In this document: positions 45,245-58,110 of the stretch, piece after piece
Position numbering within the stretch: the stretch's first letter is position 1
How the letters are laid out: each line of letters opens with the position of its first letter
Source: Sipunculus nudus
Taxonomy: Eukaryota; Annelida; Sipuncula; Golfingiida; Sipunculidae
NCBI GenBank assembly: GCA_026874595.1
Contig: CM049309.1
Span: forward strand, 25,237,033 to 25,301,032
Direction: 5' to 3'
Length of the DNA stretch: 64,000 nucleotides
Notes under the pieces: generated by a model
Databases searched by the model: none
What the model saw: the letters and a program-made list of their open reading frames with translations, nothing else
Told to the model about the DNA's origin: nothing
Position numbers and translations under genes: made by a program

Positions 45245-46244
45245 CAAACCCAACCCACCAAGTGTTATGCAGTAATTGTTATTGTTTTCACTGTATCTCC
45301 TTAATTGTAATGCTGTTTCCACTCCGATATGCAAAAACTTTCCTTGAAAAAATAATTCAAGGTGTAATCCAGAAGATGCAAAGTTGTGTAATGTAGCATT
45401 TTTAAAGAAATTAATTTTCTTTGAAATGATTTTAACAAATATAAATAAACCCATCAGTATGCTTAAATTATTATAAAATATGAAGCACATTATGGATAAA
45501 TAAAGACAATTAAAAATTGTGAAATCTAAATCAAGTATTATTTTTAGATATTTATTGTTTTGCAGATTTAAAAGATATATTTTTGTGGTAAAAAATAAAT
45601 AAACTTTTGTATGCATGATGTGGTGTTATCTGACAAGATTGAGATTTATGATGATGCAATTGAGAATTATGAATCAACTTTTATATTCAGATATATATGT
45701 TAAATTGGAAATGTATAGAAATATAAACTTAAATTAGAAAATAATTGATGTGATAAAAAAATCAGGATTTAATACAAACATTTGTTCATTATTTTCCTGC
45801 CTCAGCAGAATTTGAGATCAGGCTTTGTTTGCCCTGTTTTATGTTGTTAATTAGCTATATTTCAACTGTATACATTTCATAAAAAAAAACATATATATTT
45901 AATAATATATATTATACAAAAAAATAGATTCAATTGAACAAATGTGTAAACTACTGAAATGTCAACAGTTAATTGAAAAACCAACTAATGATCATGGTAA
46001 TAGTACAGATCATTTGTTCACAAACTGCTCACATGCTTTAGTTTCAACATTAGGAAACACATGGTCAGGTCACAAAATATTTTTTGCAACAATTTCTTGC
46101 TCATCAATACAAACCAATCATATAAACCAACCATGGCCTTTATTACCTCTTCCTCTTATACTTTATCTCCATTAGATATTATTTTAGATTTTTACCTTCA
46201 AGGTTAACGTCAGCTGAGCACAGTGACCCATAGGTCCCTTGTTT
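44611..46244 (+). mobile_element. Helentron-like element, 3' part with endonuclease remnant
   Basis: 44615-45080 matches 39534-39970. The end is CAGCTGAGCACAGTGACCCAT followed by AGGTCCCTTGTTT at about 46211-46244. A C run of about 33 lies at 45211-45243. Directly after 46244 the sequence continues as the middle of another copy, so one element is inserted in another. Confidence 0.6.
45942..46175 (+). pseudogene. Endonuclease-like remnant near the element's 3' end
   Basis: LLKCQQLIEKPTNDHGNSTD followed by HLFTNC and, later, WSGHKIFFATIS resembles the carboxy end of an APE-type endonuclease (a QLI, PT, G-T-D-H, TN, then D/GHK pattern). The HK pair is preceded by Gly instead of the catalytic Asp. 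It lies about 35 bp before the terminal CAGCTGAGC. Autonomous Helentrons carry such a nuclease at the end of their Rep-helicase protein, so this is probably a fossil of one. No Rep or helicase is seen. Confidence 0.5.
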
Positions 46245-47333
46245 AAAATATTAGCAAAAATAAAAAATTGGTACCTTAAATTTTACCCAAATTTGGCCAA
46301 GGCACGTTTTTTTCCTATAAGTACTGTGGATTTAATTTACACAGCATGTACACATAAGGATTTAATCTGTTAAAATCTGAAATTTGAAAATAAAAGCTGT
46401 AATATTGGGCCAGTTACTGAATTTTTTTGGAGGCTCTTGTTGTATTCCCTTACATTGTCAAGCAGTCCATTACGGTCACTGTAGGTCATTCTCTCTATGC
46501 TCCACAGGCTGTTGTTATGTAATCCCATCACTAAGGCAAGCCCTCTCTCCACTGAGTTGAGCTTAATCAGTCTGTCTGCAGTTAATACCACAGGGAGCCT
46601 TTTTCTCTCCCCTTCCCCCCCCCCACCCCATTCTGTTTACAGACCTGTACTATGAACTAGATGAAACTTATAATTAACATTTTTTTCAGCAATGAGCAGT
46701 AACTACGGCGACCCCTCCCCCCACCCACCCCTTCAATACACAGGACTAATAAACAAGATGAATCTTATAATTTTAATGTTAAATAAATTCTTTTTGTTGC
46801 GACTTGGACAATTTTGATTTAAAAAAAAAAAATCAGGAATTTAATCCTAATATTCAGATGTGATAAAATTTTAGGATCTAATGTAAGTGCTAACTGACAA
46901 GATTTAAGAAGATATAAATACTTTGTAGCATTTCATTCATATCTCTTAAAGTTGGCGGGGCCTAGGTGTGAATAACACTGTTAACTTAGTATTAAAATTA
47001 GGAATATTGGTCAAACTTTGTGGGATTAATTTTTAACTCATATTGCCATATATTTAACTTTTGAAAACTTATTACCTTCACACATAATTTGTTTATGAAA
47101 TGTTACTTTTATATAACACTTACTGTAGGCCCATTTTTTCCCTTGGTGCATCACTAAATGGTTAAGCTCATGTTCATTATTGTATAATTCGAAGAGTTTC
47201 ATTTTATCAGGGCCATTTTCTAATAGCTTTTCAAATGATAATATACATGAAAAACCAAGAACTAAAAATATTTGCAGTTACTAATATTTTCCAAAATTCA
47301 GCTGAGTGATGTGACCCATTGGTCCCTTGTTTT
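46245..47333 (+). mobile_element. Helentron-like element, 3' kilobase
   Basis: Matches 39790-40914 over its whole length (GGTACCTTAAATTTTACCC, GGCGACCCCTCCCCCCACCC, AATACACAGGACTAATAAAC). It ends CAGCTGAGTGATGTGACCCA then TTGGTCCCTTGTTT. Confidence 0.78.
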
Positions 47334-47890
47334 TCTGTTATTTTTACACCATCAGATGACAGCAGTTATGTTAGTTCTTCAGCTGTGGTGTCATCAAGTG
47401 TCCTGAAACCCAGTGTGTTTATTGATTATGATTGATTTCTTCAGTTCCTGAAGACTGGTTGCGCCGACTTTATTTTTTCTATTTTTGATGCATTTTTTCC
47501 TTTATGGTGAGACTGCCAAATTATATTGATTTTATCAGATTATGAATGGTGGTTTCATCTGTGTCCTGAAACCTTGTGTGTTTATTAGGGCCCCTCTTGA
47601 ATAAATAGATGGCCTGTATTAATCACCCTGTTTGTCCTTCTGTTCGTCTTTCTGTATGTCCGTAAAATTCATTTCCTGATGATAACTTTGGATGGACATA
47701 TGGATTTCAAACTTGACTTATATATGACCCACCAATAATGTGAGAACCCTTTTGATTTTGGGGTCAGGAGTTCAAAGGTCAAGGTCCCAGGAACCATTTT
47801 TGTGAAGATTGTGGATTCCAGTTTGAGTAGACATATTGGCTTCAAACTGGACACAATCTGTCCTGTCCCATCACTGATGCCACACTTTCC
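47334..47890. repeat. Fragment of the 285-bp unit found at 55.9-57.8 kb
   Basis: 47690-47860 shares CTTGACTTATATATG, CCCACCAATAATG and GGGGTCA with the array at 55960-57710. The rest is unassigned. Confidence 0.6.
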
Positions 47891-48430
47891 TAGTTAAAGG
47901 GACATAATCATGAGCAATATTATGCCAGCTCTTTCTCACTACCAGTTCAGTTTTGCTTTATACAAAAGTTTCCCAGCAAAACCATCCCAGCACGCAGTCT
48001 CAGTACCTTGCATACAGCTGTTAAACATCTTGTTATGGCTCTGCGTGTTGGTAAACACAGTCCACCTGTGTCTTTGTAAGTAAACACAGTTCATCTGTGT
48101 CTTTTTACCATAACAAGGCTGCGTGACCGAGGTCTGATTGTGAGCCAGTGGGAAAATGGATTACATTTTTTTGGCCAAGTCAGTCAGGTTTCTCCTGACT
48201 GCAACGTATTGTGGCTCTGCTATGCGTGCGATTTATGTTGACAGCTGTGATCGCGCCGGGTCCACTGTTTTTAACACTCATTCACAGGAGTAAGGAAACA
48301 GTTTCAAGGCAATATTTTGGCAGGTACAGATTTATTTTAAAGGGAAGAAGCTATTTTTCGTGTTAATTCAACATGCTTTATAGGTGGTTTGGCCCCTTTA
48401 AACATATGGCAGGGGACTATTTGTGCCTCT
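47890..48430 (+). repeat. Dispersed repeat, uninterrupted copy
   Basis: The same family as 32410-32788 plus 36861-37075, here continuous and in reverse orientation. The LINE target region reads AACAAGGCTGCGTGACC at 48112-48128. Confidence 0.82.
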
Positions 48431-48904
48431 AGGCCCTTGTTCATTTATATAACTGAGTGATATATGCAAGGGTAACCCTGTCTGCTGTAGATGCTGATCT
48501 TGGTATCCGGTTTATTAGCTCAGCTGACTGTAAGTCAACTGAGGTACATAGGAATGGTGCTTTGTCCGTCGCCCGTCCAGGCGTCCGGCCGTCCAGGTGT
48601 TCAGCCGTCCGTTAGCAGGGCATTAATCGTAACTGCTGGACCTAGAAACTTCTAAGTGAATATACAGGGAGGTCAATAAAAAATCTCCTTGGAAACCTGA
48701 AATTAGGTCACTGCGACCTATATCCTCCGAGTTATGGGGCTTGAAAGTACCCCCCAGAATAATCAAAAATATAATACAAAACCTCCAATATCTTGATATT
48801 TAATGCATGGATTGTCATGAATCTTGCCTTGAATATTGACCATGACTAGTTTAGTCAGTTCCTGAAAAGTGGTTGCCCCACCTGTATTTTTTGTTAATTT
48901 TAGC

Positions 48905-49700
48905 GAACCTGTAAGCTTATGCGATGGCGCAGCATCGCCCGTCCGTCGTCAGCCGTCCGCTGTCCAGGGCTGGCTTTCCGCTGTCCATGGCTGTAAATCA
49001 GAAACCGTCAGAGCTAGCAGCTCCAAATTACATGTAAGAATTAGTCACATGTGAAATATTTATTGTCCTGGAGCTTATTTTTGGGTATCTGCATTAATTA
49101 AGATTTTATAGAGAAAAAGCTTAAAAACCTTTAAAAATCTTCTTCTCTGAAACTGTCCAGCAAAATTGTCCAATATTTCACAGAAATGATCCCTGTAACA
49201 ATCTCTCTCAAGTTTGATCGAATGGTTCCAGTTCGGAGATTTTTGGCCAAGTTAGAGGAGGTTGAACTTAGTCATCTGTCCAAAAAATCACACTAAAATT
49301 AAAATCTCAGAAAAGGCTAGGGCTTTAATCACCAAATTTTATACCAATGTTTGTCACATATGTCATATCTGATTTTGAGGTATTGGTGGCGACACCTACA
49401 TTGATGTGTTTTTTACAAGCTAAAATGTAATTTTAAACTCTTCTAGCTTATACACTGATTTATGATGAAACTGTTAAGCTGATTGGTTTAAACTTTACAA
49501 GAATTATTCTATGGTAGGGTTCTGCCAGTTTTATAAGAATAGATTGGGTAAATACAGTTTTAAAAAAGCATTGTAGCCAATTGAAAAAGGCTTTCTGTAT
49601 TTGAAAACAGATTTGACAACATGCTGAGTTTCAGGAGCCAAGTCAAGAGGTCACTCAGTACAAACAGGTGGGGTCCAGACATCACCATGGCAACTGACCT
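48905..49700. repeat. Second leader type, GCGAACCTGTAAGCTTATGC
   Basis: Starts a CGCCCGTCCGTCGTC-type leader different from the one at 48550. AT-rich sequence without recognised content follows, with one GGTGGCGACACC variant at 49386. Possibly the start of another nested non-autonomous element. Confidence 0.45.
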
Positions 49701-49849
49701 GGCTCTGGGGGGTTTCTTGACAATGTGTCTAGACGTCTAGACACAATGTTTAGATGCAGAATTCCCAGATTATTGGAACTATATCTTTTCAACTGTTTGA
49801 AAAAACGTTGTTTGCATTTTAAGCGAATCGGGTTTATCATCAGGTCACA

Positions 49850-52800
49850 TGTGAACTGCTGCGCCCTCATTTTTGGTCGACCTCTGACCTTTCATCACTG
49901 CCTAGAATCTATTTGTGCGTCTGTTTCCACACATAAACCCGCATATCTCGGGAACCGTTTAACCGATCAGGCTAAAAATTTTGCACAAATGTAGCCCTTT
50001 GATAGCTTTATAACATACACTAAAAATGGTGGCACCACCTGCAACCATTTTTGCACAGCGTCCATCTGTTCATCTGCCTTGGGATAATATCACTCATATC
50101 TCAGCAGTGGTTTGACTTATCCACCTGAATTTTAGCAGGTTTATACATCCTGGACAGCTTTTTCAGTTTTATGACAGGTGGCGCCACCTACAATCACGTT
50201 TACTCTCCAGACATCCAAGCTCTTATCTCAGGAACAATTTGACCGATTGGGCCAAAATTTTGCATGTGTATAGATCTCACATAGCTCTTCATCATAGGCT
50301 AAACTGGTGGTGCCACCTGCAACCAGTTATACACAGCGTCCATCTGTTCATCTGCCTTGGGATAAATCACTCAAATCTCAGCAGTGGTTTGACTTATCCA
50401 CCTGAAATTTTGCTGGTTTATACATCCTGGACAGCTTTCTTGATATATGACAGGTGGCACCACCTACATTCAGGTTTCCTCTGCACCATATCTCTGGAAC
50501 CTTTTGACTGATTGGGCCAAAATTTTGCATGTGTATAGATCTCACATAGCTCTTCATCATAGGCAAAACTGGTGGTGTCACCTGCAACCACTTATGCACA
50601 GCGTCCATCTGTTCATCTGCCTTTGGATAAAATCACTCATCTCAGAAGTGGTTTTACTTATCCACCTGAAATTTTGCTGGTTTATACATCCTGGACAGCT
50701 TTCTTGATATATGACAGGTGGCACCACCTACATTCAGGTTTCCTCTGCACCATATCTCTGGAACCTTTTGACTGATTGGGCCAAAATTTTGCATGTGTAT
50801 TGATCTCACATAGCTCTTAATCATAGGCAAAACTGGTGGTGTCACCTGCAACCACTTATGAACACCGTCCATCTGATCATCTGCTTTGGGATAAAATCAC
50901 TCATACCTCAGCAGTGGTTTGACTTATTCACCTGAAATTTTGATGGTTTATACATTCGGGGCAATTTTCTCGATTTTATGACAGGTGGCACCACCTTCAT
51001 TCACGTTTAAACTGCAGACATCCATGCTAATATGCAACACACGTCACTCTATTCCCCTTGCCACTTAATCCATACCTCACTTCACCCGTCCCACTCTGAT
51101 TTCTGTGGATACACATAGTCTCTTGTCGACTACCCATATTCTAGTTTTATCCGCCTAAAAGAAGTTTTGCAGATACTATGTTTTTGACGGGGATCCGCCA
51201 ATGCGTTCTTTTCTGGAGTACTCCTCTGAGACTACTGGTCGATTTTTCCGAAACTTACACCAATTATCGGGTCACATTTGAACTGGTGCCTAACCAATTT
51301 GCGTTGACCTCTGACCTTTCCTCTCTGCCCAGCGTCCATTTGTGCGTCTGTTTCCACACATAAACCCTCATATCTCTGGAACCATTTGGCCAATCAGGAA
51401 AAAATTTTAATACAAATGTAGCCCTTGGATAGCTTTATAACATACGCAAAACTGGTGGCGCCACCTGCAACCATTTTTGTACAGCGTCCGTATGTTTGTC
51501 TGCCGTGGGATAATATCACTCATATCTGGGCAGTGGTTTGACATATCTGCCTAAAATTTTGCAGTTTTATACATCCTGGACAGCTTTCTTGATTTTATGA
51601 CAGGTGGCACCACCTACATTCTAGTTTACGCTGCAGACATGCAAGCTGATATCTCCGGAACTGTTTGACCGATTGGGCCAAAATTTTGCATGTGTATGGA
51701 TCTCACATAGCTTTTCGTCATAGGCAAAACTGGTGGCGCCACCTTTTACCATTTATGCACAGCGTCCATCTGTTCATCTGCCTTGGGATAAAATTACTCA
51801 CGTCTCAGCAGTGGTTTGACTTATCAACCTGAAATTAAGCAAGTTTATACATCCTGGACAGCTTTCTCGTTTAATGACAGGTGGCGCCACCTACATTCAG
51901 TTTTACTCTGCAGACATCCACGCTCATATCTCGGGAACCATTTGACCGATCGAGCCAAAATTTTGCATGTGTATAGATCTCACATAGCTCTTCATCATAG
52001 GCAAAACTGGTGGTGTCACCTGCAACAACTTATGCACAGCGTCCATCTGTTCATCTGCCTTTGGATAAAATCACTCATATCTCAGAAGTGGTTTGACTTA
52101 TCCACCTGAAATTTTGCAGGTTTATACATCCTGGACAGTTTTCTCAATTTTATGACAGGTGGTGCCGCCTACATTCACATTTACTCTGCAGACATCCAAG
52201 CTCATATCTGGGGAACCGTTTGACTGATTGGGCCAAAATTTGCTTGTGTATAGATCTCACATAGCTCTTCATCATAAGCAAAACTGGTGGCGCCACCTGA
52301 CTACTTATGAACACCGTCCATCTGTTCATCTGCTTTGGGATAAAATCATTCATATCTCAGCAGTGGTTTGACTTATTCACCTGAAATTTTGCTGGTTTAT
52401 ACATTCAGGACAATTTTCTCGATTTTATGACAGGTGGCACCACCTACATTCACCTTTAAACTGCAGACATCCATGCTAATATGCAACACACATCACTCTA
52501 TTCCCCTTGCCACTTAATCAATGCCTCACTTCACCCGTCCCACTCTGATTTCTGTGGACACACATAGTCGCTTGTCGACTACCCATATTCTAGTTGTATC
52601 CTCCAAAAAGAAGTTTTGCGGATACTATGTTTTTGACGGGGTTCCGCTGACATGTTCGTTTCCGGAGAACTCCTCTGAGACTACTGGACCGATTTTTCCA
52701 AAACTTACACCAATTATAGGGTCACATGTGAACTGGTGCCTAACCAATTTGCGTTGACCTCTGACCTTTCCTCTCTGCCCAGCGTCCATTTGTGCGTCTG

Positions 52801-55620
52801 TTTCCACACATAAACCCTCATATCTCGGGAACCATTTGACCAATCAGGAAAAACTTTTTTATACAAATGTAGCCCTTGGATAGCTTTATAACATACACAA
52901 AAAATGGAGGGGCCACCTGCAACCATGTTTGCACAGTGTCCATCTGTTCATCTGCTTTGGGTTAAAATCACTCATATCTCTGCAGTGAATTGACTAATTC
53001 ACCTGAAATTTGGCATGCATATACATCCTGGATAGCTTTCTTGATTTTTGACAGGTGGCGCCACCTACATTCACGTTCACACTGCAGACATCCAAGCTCA
53101 TATCTTGGGTACTGTTTGACCGATCAGTACAAAATTTTGCATGTGTATAGATGTCACATAGCTCTTTCTCATACGCAAAACTGGTGGCGCCACCTGCAAC
53201 CATTTTTGTACAGCGTCCGTATGTTTGTCTGCCGTGGGATAATATCACTCATATCTGGGCAGTGGTTTGACATATCTGCCTAAAATTTTGCAGTTTTATA
53301 CATCCTAGACAGCTTTCTTGATTTTATGACAGGTGGCACCACCTACATTCTAGTTTACGCTGCAGACATGCAAGCTGATATCTCGGGAACTGTTTGACCG
53401 ATTGGGCCAAAATTTTGCATGTGTATGGATCTCACATAGCTTTTCGTCATAGGCAAAACTGGTGGCGCCACCTTTTACCATTTATGCACAGCGTCCATCT
53501 GTTCATCTGCCTTGGGATAAAATTACTCACGTCTCAGCAGTGGTTTGACTTATCAACCTGAAATTTAGCAAGTTTATACATCCTGGACAGCTTTCTCGAT
53601 TTTATGACAGGTGGCGCCACCTACATTCAGTTTTACTCTGCAGACATCCACGCTCATATCTCGGGAACCATTTGACCGATCCAGCAAAAATTTCGCATGT
53701 GTATAGATCTCACATAGCTCTTCATCATAGGCAAAACTAGTGGTGTCACCTGCAACAACTTATGCACAGCGTCCATCTGTTCATCTGCCTTTGGATAAAA
53801 TCACTCATATCTCAGAAGTGGTTTGACTTATCCACCTGAAATTTTGCGGGTTTATACATCCTGGACAGTTTTCTCAATTTTATGACAGGTGGCGCCGCCT
53901 ACATTCACATTTACTCTGCAGACATCCAAGCTCATATCTGGGGAACCGTTTGACTGATTGGGCCAAAATTTGCTTGTGTATAGATCTCACATAGCTCTTC
54001 ATCATAAGCAAAACTGGTGGCGCCACCTGACTACTTATGAACACCGTCCATCTGTTCATCTGCTTTGGGATAAAATCATTCATATCTCAGCAGTGGTTTG
54101 ACTTATTCACCTGAAATTTTGCTGGTTTATACATTCAGGACAATTTTCTCGATTTTATGACAGGTGGCACCACCTACATTCACGTTTAAACTGCAGACAT
54201 CCATGCTAATATGCAACACACGTCACTCTATTCCCCTTGCCACTTAATCAATGCCTCACTTCACCCGTCCCACTCTGATTTCTGTGGACACACATAGTCG
54301 CTTGTCGACTACCCATATTCTAGTTGTATCCTCCAAAAAGAAGTTTTGCGGATACTATGTTTTTGACGGGGTTCCGCTGACATGTTCGTTTCCGGAGAAC
54401 TCCTCTGAGACTACTGGACCGATTTTTTCAAAACTTAGACCAATTATAGGGTCACATGTGAACTGGTGCCTAACCAATTTGCGTTGACCTCTGACCTTTC
54501 CTCTCTGCCCAGCGTCCATTTGTGCGTCTGTTTCCACACATAAACCCTCATATCTCGGGAACCATTTGACCAATCAGGAAAAACTTTTTTATACAAATGT
54601 AGCCCTTGGATAGCTTTATAACATACACAAAAAATGGAGGGGCCACCTGCAACCATGTTTGCACAGTGTCCATCTGTTCATCTGCTTTGGGTTAAAATCA
54701 CTCATATCTCTGCAGTGAATTGACTAATTCACCTGAAATTTGGCATGCATATACATCCTGGATAGCTTTCTTGATACACAAAACTGGTGGCGCCACCTGC
54801 AACCATTTTTGTACAGCGTCCGTATGTTTGTCTGCCGTGGGATAATATCACTCATATCTGGGCAGTGGTTTGACATATCTGCCTAAAATTTTGCAGTTTT
54901 ATACATCCTGGACAGCTTTCTTGATTTTATGACAGGTGGCGCCTCCTACATTCACGTTCACACTGCAGACATCCAAGCTCATATCTCGGGTACTGTTTGA
55001 CCGATCAGTACAAAATTTTGCATGTGTATAAATGTCACATAGCTCTTTCTCATACGCAAAACTGGTGGCGCCACCTGCAACCATTTTTGCACAGCGTCCG
55101 TCTGTTTGTCTGCCGTGGGATAATATCACTCATATCTCAGCAGTGGTTTGACATATCTGCCTAAAATTTTGCAGTTTTATACATCCTGGACAGCTTTCTG
55201 GATTTTATGACAGGTGGTGCCACCTACATTCTAGTTTACGCTGCAGACATCTAAGCTCATTTCTCAGGAACCGTTTGACCGATTGGACCAAAATTTGCTT
55301 GTGTATAGATCTCACATAGGTCTTTATCATACATAAAACTGGAGGGGCCACCTGCAACCATTTTTGCACAGCGTCTGTCTGTTTGTCTGCCTTGGGCTAA
55401 AATCACTCATATACATGTAGTGGTTTGACTTTTCTGCCTAAAATTTTGCATATGTATACAACTTGGACAGCTTTCTGGATTTGTGGTAGGTGGCACAACC
55501 TGCATACACATTTAGGCTGCAGACATCCATGCTAATATGCCACACACCTCACTCTATTTCCCCTTGCCACTCAATCCAAGCCTCACTTCACCCATTCCAC
55601 TCTGATTTTGGCGGATAAAC
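49850..55620 (+). repeat. Satellite array, dimeric unit of about 275 bp, with higher-order duplication
   Basis: About 20 dimers. Each half ends in GGTGGCGCCACCT, or a variant with one or two changes. A longer linker (GACGGGGTTCCGC, CTCCGGAGAACTCC-type, CGGGTCACATGTGAACTG, GACCTCTGACCTTTCCTC) occurs at 49840, 51180, 52620 and 54350. It also opens the array at 42180 and 43330. The end is marked by CACTCTATTTCCCCTTGCC and CCCGTATTCTAGTTT near 55650, also seen at 43070-43160. Confidence 0.9.
51442..54773 (+). repeat. Tandem duplication of 1,730 bp, nearly identical
   Basis: 51442-53043 and 53172-54773 match with very few changes (for example 52150 region GGTGGTGCCGCC against GGTGGCGCCGCC). The second copy is followed at 54776 by the start of the unit again, after a deletion of about 126 bp. 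The repeat therefore contains about six dimers and one linker as a higher-order unit. Confidence 0.88.
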
Positions 55621-55959
55621 GTAGATGCTTGTTGACTACCCGTATTCTAGTTTTAAAATGCCCTAGTCTGAAACTTGCAGATCCGAAATGTCCATTTTGC
55701 TGAAATCATAATGACTAAGGTAGATATGCAGGACTTAAAAGGATCAATATTAAATTTAAAAAATAAACCTCCATTCATACTCCCAAACTTTGCACAGGTT
55801 CGTGTTAGGCCTGTAGGCCTTGTTACGAATATTAAAAAATTTTTTTAATATAAAATGACAACAATCATGTCAGTTTCTCAGCTGTAATCACATCTAGTGT
55901 CCCAAAACCTGGTGTGTTTATTGATCACAAGTGGATGCCATATAGTTATCACCCTGTCT

Positions 55960-57715
55960 GTCTGTCTGTCTGTCAAATACAAATTTTTTTCCAGATGATA
56001 ACTCCAGGTTGTATTGACACATTGATTTCAAACTTGACTTACATGTGGCCCACCACTAAAGCAAGAACCTATATGATTTTTCGGTCATGAGGTCAAAGGT
56101 CAAGGTCACAGGACTCACTTTTTTAAAAAGATTATGGCTGCATTTTAAGCCAAGCTTTTCATCCCAAACTTTTCAATTTGTACATTTAGCTGACTTGCCA
56201 GTATGGGGAGAGCATTAATGAATTTGGGGTCACATGGTCAAAGGTGAAGGTCACAGGGGCCATCTGTTCACAGATTAGTTTCCAGATGATAACTCCAGTT
56301 TAGTCTGACATCACCATTAAAGTAAGAACCGTGTGGATTTTGGGGTCCAGTGGTCAAAGGTCATGGTCACAGGACTCATTTCTTTAAAGAGCATGAATAT
56401 GCATTTGAAGCCAAACTTTTCATCCCAAACCTTCCATCTTCAAGATATAGCTAACCTGCCAATAGGGGAAGAGTCTGTTCAGTTTTGGGGTCATGATGTC
56501 AAAGGTCAAGGTTACAGTACCCACTCATTTAGAAAGACTGTGGATGCATTTTAAGCCAAACTTTCCATCCAAAACCTTACATCTTGCACATATAGCTGAG
56601 CTGCCAATAGGGGAAGAAACTGATTAATTTGGGGGTCACAAGGTCAAAGGTCATGGTCACAGGGGCCCATCTGTCCACATATTTGTTTCTGGATGATAAC
56701 TCCAGTCGGATTGAAATATTGGTTTCAGTTTTGACTTATATATGACCCACCAATAATGTAAGAATCCTTTTGATTTTGGGGTCATAAGGCCAAAGATCAA
56801 GGTCACAGGACCCACTTCTTTGAAAAGATTGTTGATGTATTTTTAGCCAAACGTTCTGGCCCAAACAGTCTATCTTCCAGATGTTGCTCACCTGCCAATA
56901 GTGAAAGTAACTTATGGATTTTGGGGTCACAAGGTCAAAGTCATGGGGGCCATCAATCTACATATTAGTTTTCAGTTGATAACACCAGTTTGGTTTGAAA
57001 TATTGATTTCAAACTTGACTTATATATGGCCCACTACTAAATTAAGAACTGATGATTCTGGGATCATGAGATCAAAGGTCAAGGTCACAGTACCCACTAC
57101 TTTAGAAAGATTGTGGATGCATTTTAAGCCAAACTTTTCATCTCAATCCGTCCATCATCAACATGTGGTGCACCTGCCAATAGGGGAAGTTTCCTTTTGA
57201 TTTTGGGGTCATAAGGTCAAAGGTTAAGATCACAGTGTAATGTACTAAGGGCATGTATATTACTACAATTCTCACTCTCTGTATTTAATCATTATTATAT
57301 ATTATGTAAGTTGCAGGTGTTTAAGTTAATTGGGACTTTGTGTATTCAAATGTCAGAGCTGAGTTGCCAGGTATTTACATAATGACTGTATTTGCTTAGC
57401 CTTGATTACATGGCAACTCTATTCAGTCTAATTGCACTTTCATTGCACACCTTTCTTTAATTGCATCTGTGGTGACACATCAGGGAAATCTCTGATTGGT
57501 TTACAAATGGTTTATGAATCTTGATTAAAGATATGTTGGGTGGTAGAGTCAGTGAAAAACCTGTATAGTTAAAATAAAGAATATTTTACATCAACTCAGA
57601 GACTTGTAAGTTTTTCACCAATGCATCTTGGACCAGGTTATAATCTCTACAACAGGGCCCATCCATTCACAAATTAGTTTATGGATGATAACTCCAGGTT
57701 GGGTAGACAGGTTGG
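55960..57715 (+). repeat. About 285-bp tandem array, GGTCAAGGTCACAGG type
   Basis: GATAACTCCAG marks units at 55999, 56288, 56695, 56978 and 57686; one interval is longer and the last includes a solo LTR. Each unit contains two GGTCAAAGGTCAAGGTCACA phrases or variants. Unlike the preceding array it has no GGTGGCGCCACC. Confidence 0.85.
57236..57651. mobile_element. Solo LTR (416 bp)
   Basis: TGTAATGTAC at the start and CTCTACA at the end, flanked by ACAG (57232-57235 and 57652-57655). The surrounding array unit normally reads CACAGGGGCC, so the target is visible. It contains AATAAA near 57573. No internal sequence is present, so the element was probably removed by recombination between its LTRs. 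It is unrelated to the 801-bp LTR at 10586. Confidence 0.8.
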
Positions 57716-57816
57716 CTTCAAACTGATCACAGGACCAATATTTTGGAAAACCTCACAAACATATATCCTTATAGAAAAATGCAGCTGAGCGTCAAGACCC
57801 ATGGGTCCCTAGTTTT

Positions 57817-58110
57817 TTGCCTGAGATTATTGACAACATACCTATAGTGGTTATTCCTGGGCTTAAGAGTAACATTCATGTCACTATTTTAACTCCATAA
57901 TACTGATAATAAAAGTTGCATCCAATCACAAAAGACAAAAGGAATTCCACTGGAATTTTAAATTCTTGCTAATGTAAGAATTAAACTGTAGCTTCTATTA
58001 CCTTAGCTAAGTTTAATGGCCTAAAAACAAGTTTTGATGCATGTTTTCAGTTCTTTGTATTGATGGTCAGAGGCATTCAGCTTGTCTTATAAAACAATCT
58101 TTCTTGACAG
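57817..58110. other. Unique-looking intronic or upstream sequence
   Basis: AT-rich, no repeat ends. It finishes with a polypyrimidine-like stretch and CTTTCTTGACAG, the acceptor of the following exon. Confidence 0.5.

Larger units (their letters stand above)
48517..57816 (+). mobile_element. Large Helentron-like element with two satellite cores
   Basis: Begins AGCTCAGCTGACTGTAAGTC and ends CAGCTGAGCGTCAAGACCC, ATGGGTCCCTAGTTTT. The 3' end contains the perfect palindrome GACCCATGGGTC. At 9.3 kb it is far larger than the other copies because of the satellites (about 49900-55500 and 55960-57710) and a solo LTR. It may also be several copies merged: a different leader (GCTTATGCGATGGCGCAGC) begins near 48910. 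No helicase or replication protein is present. Confidence 0.6.

Noticed and set aside
42283-55129. Many 60-150-codon frames on both strands
   Set aside because: They repeat with the satellite period and change with every unit; none has unique content.
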